In this document: piece by piece, positions 6,585-8,421 of the stretch
How the letters are laid out: every line of letters begins with the position of its first letter
Numbering within the stretch: the stretch's first letter is position 1
DNA from: Deltaproteobacteria bacterium
Lineage (GTDB): Bacteria > Myxococcota_A > UBA9160 > SZUA-336
Assembly: GCA_030665705.1 (NCBI GenBank)
Contig: DAOUZG010000064.1
Location: 1-8,421, forward strand
DNA length: 8,421 nucleotides
Reading direction: 5' to 3'
The notes under the pieces: model-generated
Databases searched by the model: none
What the model was told of the DNA's origin: nothing
What the model saw: the letters and a program-made list of their open reading frames with translations, nothing else
Program-made: the position numbers and the translations under genes

Positions 6585-6612
6585 CTGTAGCACTGTGATC
6601 CAGTGCATACAG
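6585..6612 (+). promoter_or_regulatory. Bulged hairpin at the expected 5' end of the HDOD-GGDEF transcript
   Basis: CTGTA-GCACTG (6585-6595) pairs with CAGTGC-A-TACAG (6601-6612): eleven base pairs, one bulged A at 6607 and the loop TGATC. It begins almost exactly where the sigma-28-like promoter would start the RNA, so it would cap the leader, possibly protecting the mRNA or acting as a control element. As DNA it is also a fair dyad for a repressor. No known riboswitch is recognised in it. A small GAGG/CCTC pairing follows at 6612-6624. Confidence 0.45.
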
Positions 6613-6660
6613 AGGATGTACCTCGGGTCTCGACGGCCCGGATCCCGCAGGAAGCGGAGC

Positions 6661-8181
6661 ATGGAACAACGCCTGATCGAGCGGTTGAAGAATGCGGATC
6701 GCCTCCCTTCGGCGCCCGGGGTCGCCATGGAGATCGTCCGGCTCAACCAGCGCGACGACGTCTCCGTGGACGAGCTTGCCCAGGTGCTCTCATGCGATCC
6801 GGCGCTCGTCGCAAAGGTGCTCAAGACCGCCAACTCGAGCATGTTCGGCCTTCCCCGTGAGATCACGAACGTGCGCCAGGCCATCATGATCCTGGGGTTC
6901 CGGTCCGTGAACCTTCTGGCGCTCTCGTTCTCTCTGGTCTCGAGCTCCCGGGGACAGACGTCCATCCCCTTCGCCTACCGGCGCTACTGGACCCACACGA
7001 TCGCTACCACCGTGGCGGCCCGGTTTGTTGCCGACCTCTACGCCCCCGGGCTCAAGGACGAGGCGTTCGTGGCAGGACTCCTCTGCGACTTGGGCCAGCC
7101 GATCCTGGCCGAGTCTGCACCGAAGGACTACGCACCGGTACTGGCGGAAATGTCGAGCTCCGGCGGCGTCCTGCAGGACGTCGAGCAGGGGATCCTCGGA
7201 ACGACTCACACGGAGATCGCCCGAGACCTCCTGAATAGCTGGGGGCTTCCCGTGGTGCTGTGCGACGCGATCGGAGCCCACCACGACCCGCTCCAGCTTA
7301 CGGACCCGACGAGTCCGGCCGCCGTGCTCGCCCAGGTCCTCCATCTCTCGGTCACCTGTGCAGACCTGCTGGTCTGTCCCGATCCGGCCATGGAAGGCGC
7401 GGTGGAGGAGCTTCGTTCCACCGGTAGTCGATACTTCGAGATGGACGGCGTGGCGTGCGCCGAGCTTCTGAAGGCGGTGGAGACCCAGCTCGCGCAGACG
7501 GCGAACCTGCTCGAGGTCGACATGGAGGACCCCGAGGCCCTGCTGGACGTTCGGACGCGTGCCTCGGAGCTCCTGGTGCGAGAGACCCTCGCGCTGAACC
7601 AGCAGGTGCAAAGCGTATCGCACGAGGTGGAGCGTCTCTCGGAACAGAAGCGTGAGCTCGAGGTCCAGGTCACCACCGATCCTCTGACCGGTCTGAAGAA
7701 CCGAGGTTTCTTCGACGAGGCTCTGGAAGGGGAGATCGACCGGGCGGCCCAGCAGGGCCACAGTCTCGGCCTTCTGATGCTCGACCTCGATTACTTCAAG
7801 CGCGTGAACGACAACTACGGGCATCCGGCAGGCGACGAGCTCCTGCGCCGGGTCGCCGCGGTCATCCGGGAACACGTGAGCGAGACGGACTCGGCCGCGC
7901 GGTACGGAGGCGAAGAGTTCGCCGTGATCTGTCCAGGACGCTCGCTCGATGAGCTGAAGGCTCGGGCCGAGCAGCTCCGCTCGGCCATTGAGGCGATCCA
8001 GCTTCCCGTCGACGGGGGTATCTACCAGCCGACCGCGTCGATCGGTGGCTGCCTCACCCAGGACGTTGCCGCGGAGGGGACCGCAACCAGGCTCGTCGAC
8101 GCGGCCGACCAGCAGCTCTACCGCGCCAAGTCTGAGGGTCGGAACCGCGTGCGCGTCGTCACCTCGGACGACGAGAGCTAA
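6661..8181 (+). CDS. HDOD-GGDEF protein, probable diguanylate cyclase
   Basis: A 506-residue soluble protein. The ATG at 6661 is preferred over an open frame from 6595: AGGAAG (6649-6654) lies 6 bases upstream and M-E-Q-R-L-I-E-R-L begins the HDOD domain, while the extra 22 residues overlap the leader hairpin. HDOD (about 15-215) is a helical signalling domain related to HD phosphohydrolases; here the HD pair is C-D (L-L-C-D-L-G, 140-145), so hydrolysis is not expected. A helical linker (215-303) and coiled coil (304-338) lead to GGDEF: D-P-L-T-G-L-K-N-R (340-348), metal-binding D-L-D-Y-F-K (375-380), N-Y-G-H-P-A-G-D and GGEEF (416-420), all intact, so c-di-GMP synthesis is expected. The product-inhibition site R-x-x-D is S-E-T-D (407-410), so feedback is probably weakened. 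No membrane segment is seen. It diverges from the secretion operon. Confidence 0.93.
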   Translation: MEQRLIERLKNADRLPSAPGVAMEIVRLNQRDDVSVDELAQVLSCDPALVAKVLKTANSSMFGLPREITNVRQAIMILGFRSVNLLALSFSLVSSSRGQTSIPFAYRRYWTHTIATTVAARFVADLYAPGLKDEAFVAGLLCDLGQPILAESAPKDYAPVLAEMSSSGGVLQDVEQGILGTTHTEIARDLLNSWGLPVVLCDAIGAHHDPLQLTDPTSPAAVLAQVLHLSVTCADLLVCPDPAMEGAVEELRSTGSRYFEMDGVACAELLKAVETQLAQTANLLEVDMEDPEALLDVRTRASELLVRETLALNQQVQSVSHEVERLSEQKRELEVQVTTDPLTGLKNRGFFDEALEGEIDRAAQQGHSLGLLMLDLDYFKRVNDNYGHPAGDELLRRVAAVIREHVSETDSAARYGGEEFAVICPGRSLDELKARAEQLRSAIEAIQLPVDGGIYQPTASIGGCLTQDVAAEGTATRLVDAADQQLYRAKSEGRNRVRVVTSDDES

Positions 8182-8203
8182 CACACAAGCCCCACCAAGT
8201 CCT
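8182..8203. other. Short spacer after the HDOD-GGDEF stop
   Basis: A/C-rich 22 bases with no start codon, ribosome site or structure that I can see. It separates the stop codon from the hairpin-rich tail and marks an abrupt change in sequence character. Confidence 0.3.
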
Positions 8204-8239
8204 TCCGGGCTAACGGCGAGCGGGGCTCGCCTTCCCGGA
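8204..8239 (+). terminator. Two-tier hairpin downstream of the HDOD-GGDEF gene
   Basis: TCCGGG (8204-8209) pairs with CCCGGA (8234-8239) around an inner GGCGAGC (8215-8221) / GCTCGCC (8225-8231) stem. It begins 22 bases after the stop codon and could end transcription or protect the 3' end, but no T-run follows, so it is not a classical intrinsic terminator. It is also the left unit of the inverted repeat pair. Confidence 0.35.
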
Positions 8240-8307
8240 CGGTGCCCGACTACGTGGGCGCCTTGGTGTGGCGCGCAGCCGAGGCGCGTACGGGTCTTTC
8301 GCGTTAC

Positions 8308-8327
8308 GGGCGCGAGCGGTCGCGCCC
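8308..8327. repeat. Perfect 8-bp stem hairpin inside the tail element
   Basis: GGGCGCGA (8308-8315), loop GCGG, TCGCGCCC (8320-8327). The stem is uninterrupted and lies roughly midway between the two outer palindromic units. It has no T-run and is probably part of the same repeat element. Confidence 0.5.
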
Positions 8328-8355
8328 TACGCGCTTCGTTCGCCTCCGGCTCACT

Positions 8356-8379
8356 GCGCGCTCCTTCGGAGCTTTGCGC
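8356..8379. repeat. GCTCC-TTC-GGAGC hairpin with outer GCGC pairing
   Basis: GCTCC (8360-8364) pairs with GGAGC (8368-8372) across a TTC loop, and GCGC (8356-8359) pairs with GCGC (8376-8379) across a bulged TTT. It follows a stretch with alternating GC and TTCG-like steps (8331-8355) that has no coding look. Confidence 0.45.
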
Positions 8380-8421
8380 GCGCCGTCCGGCAAGGCGGGC
8401 TCTGCCCGCCGCTAGGCCGGA

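Larger units (their letters stand above)
8204..8421. repeat. Inverted pair of palindromic repeat units (REP/BIME- or MITE-like element)
   Basis: Two 36-base units, 8204-8239 and 8386-8421, are inverted copies: 29 of 36 positions match when one is reverse-complemented, and weaker similarity continues inward for about nine more bases. Each folds alone as an outer 6-bp stem (T-C-C-G-G-S) and an inner 7-bp stem with a 3-base loop. The differences within stems are compensated (8209/8234 G-C against C-G; 8219/8227 A-T against G-C) and the other three are in loops. Between them lie further hairpins and no open frame with gene character. This is how REP pairs (BIMEs) or short non-autonomous transposable elements look. 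The right end may lie outside the window. Confidence 0.55.

Noticed and set aside
6375..6660. c-di-GMP riboswitch (GEMM) in either leader
   Set aside because: I looked for the conserved GEMM-I core bases and paired arms and did not find them; the leaders are about 64 and 75 bases with other hairpins.
6375..6660. Sigma-54 promoter for the pilus-like operon
   Set aside because: No TGGCAC-N5-TTGC-type pair with correct spacing was found on either strand.
6790..8184. A 464-codon open frame on the minus strand opposite the HDOD-GGDEF gene
   Set aside because: Antisense shadow of a gene with intact HDOD and GGDEF motifs; its translation is low in recognisable structure and has no ribosome site of note.
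8204..8421. Integron attC sites in the hairpin-rich tail
   Set aside because: A GCTAAC-like core occurs, but there is no matching GTTRRRY partner at the right distance and no cassette-like gene; the pairing of the two units explains the pattern better.
1..8421. CRISPR array, tRNA or rRNA genes
   Set aside because: No regularly spaced direct repeats, no tRNA-like cloverleaf and no rRNA-like sequence noticed in any gap; nearly all of the window is coding.

Overview
The window is high-GC bacterial DNA with two transcription units that diverge from a regulatory gap of about 290 bases. It suggests a Gram-negative, diderm bacterium, probably of the old deltaproteobacterial sphere (Myxococcota, Desulfobacterota, Binatota or a relative). 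That placement is inference from base composition, gene order and the motility-type promoters; no taxonomic marker is present.

Left unit (minus strand, 6374 down to 1): a tightly packed operon for a type II secretion / type IV pilus-like machine, in the order GspE ATPase, GspF platform protein, GspG-like major pseudopilin, GspL-like PilM-PilN fusion, PilO/GspM-like protein, PilP/GspC-like protein, and the start of a seventh exported protein cut by the window edge, which by position should be the secretin. All junctions overlap by 3 to 11 bases or are 1 base apart, so the genes are probably translationally coupled. Together they describe a cytoplasmic motor (E), an inner-membrane platform (F, L, M), a short periplasmic pseudopilus (G) and a connector (C) to the outer-membrane pore. 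The minor pseudopilins and the prepilin peptidase are not in view.

Right unit (plus strand, 6661-8181): one gene for an HDOD-GGDEF protein with an intact GGEEF active site, probably a diguanylate cyclase. The ATPase on the other side of the gap carries an N-terminal MshEN domain, a known c-di-GMP receptor fold, with both 24-residue motifs nearly complete. The window therefore pairs a probable c-di-GMP maker with a probable c-di-GMP-binding secretion motor.

The gap (6375-6660) holds sigma-28 (FliA)-like promoter matches facing both ways, an inverted repeat around the leftward promoter, a perfect 12-bp palindrome, a short tandem repeat at the rightward -35, and a bulged hairpin placed at the expected start of the rightward transcript. 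This suggests shared control with motility genes.

Tail (8182-8421): no gene. It is filled with stem-loops. The two outermost are 36-base units in inverted orientation, 29/36 identical, with every stem difference compensated, which points to a REP/BIME-like or MITE-like repeat 218 bp long that reaches the window edge.
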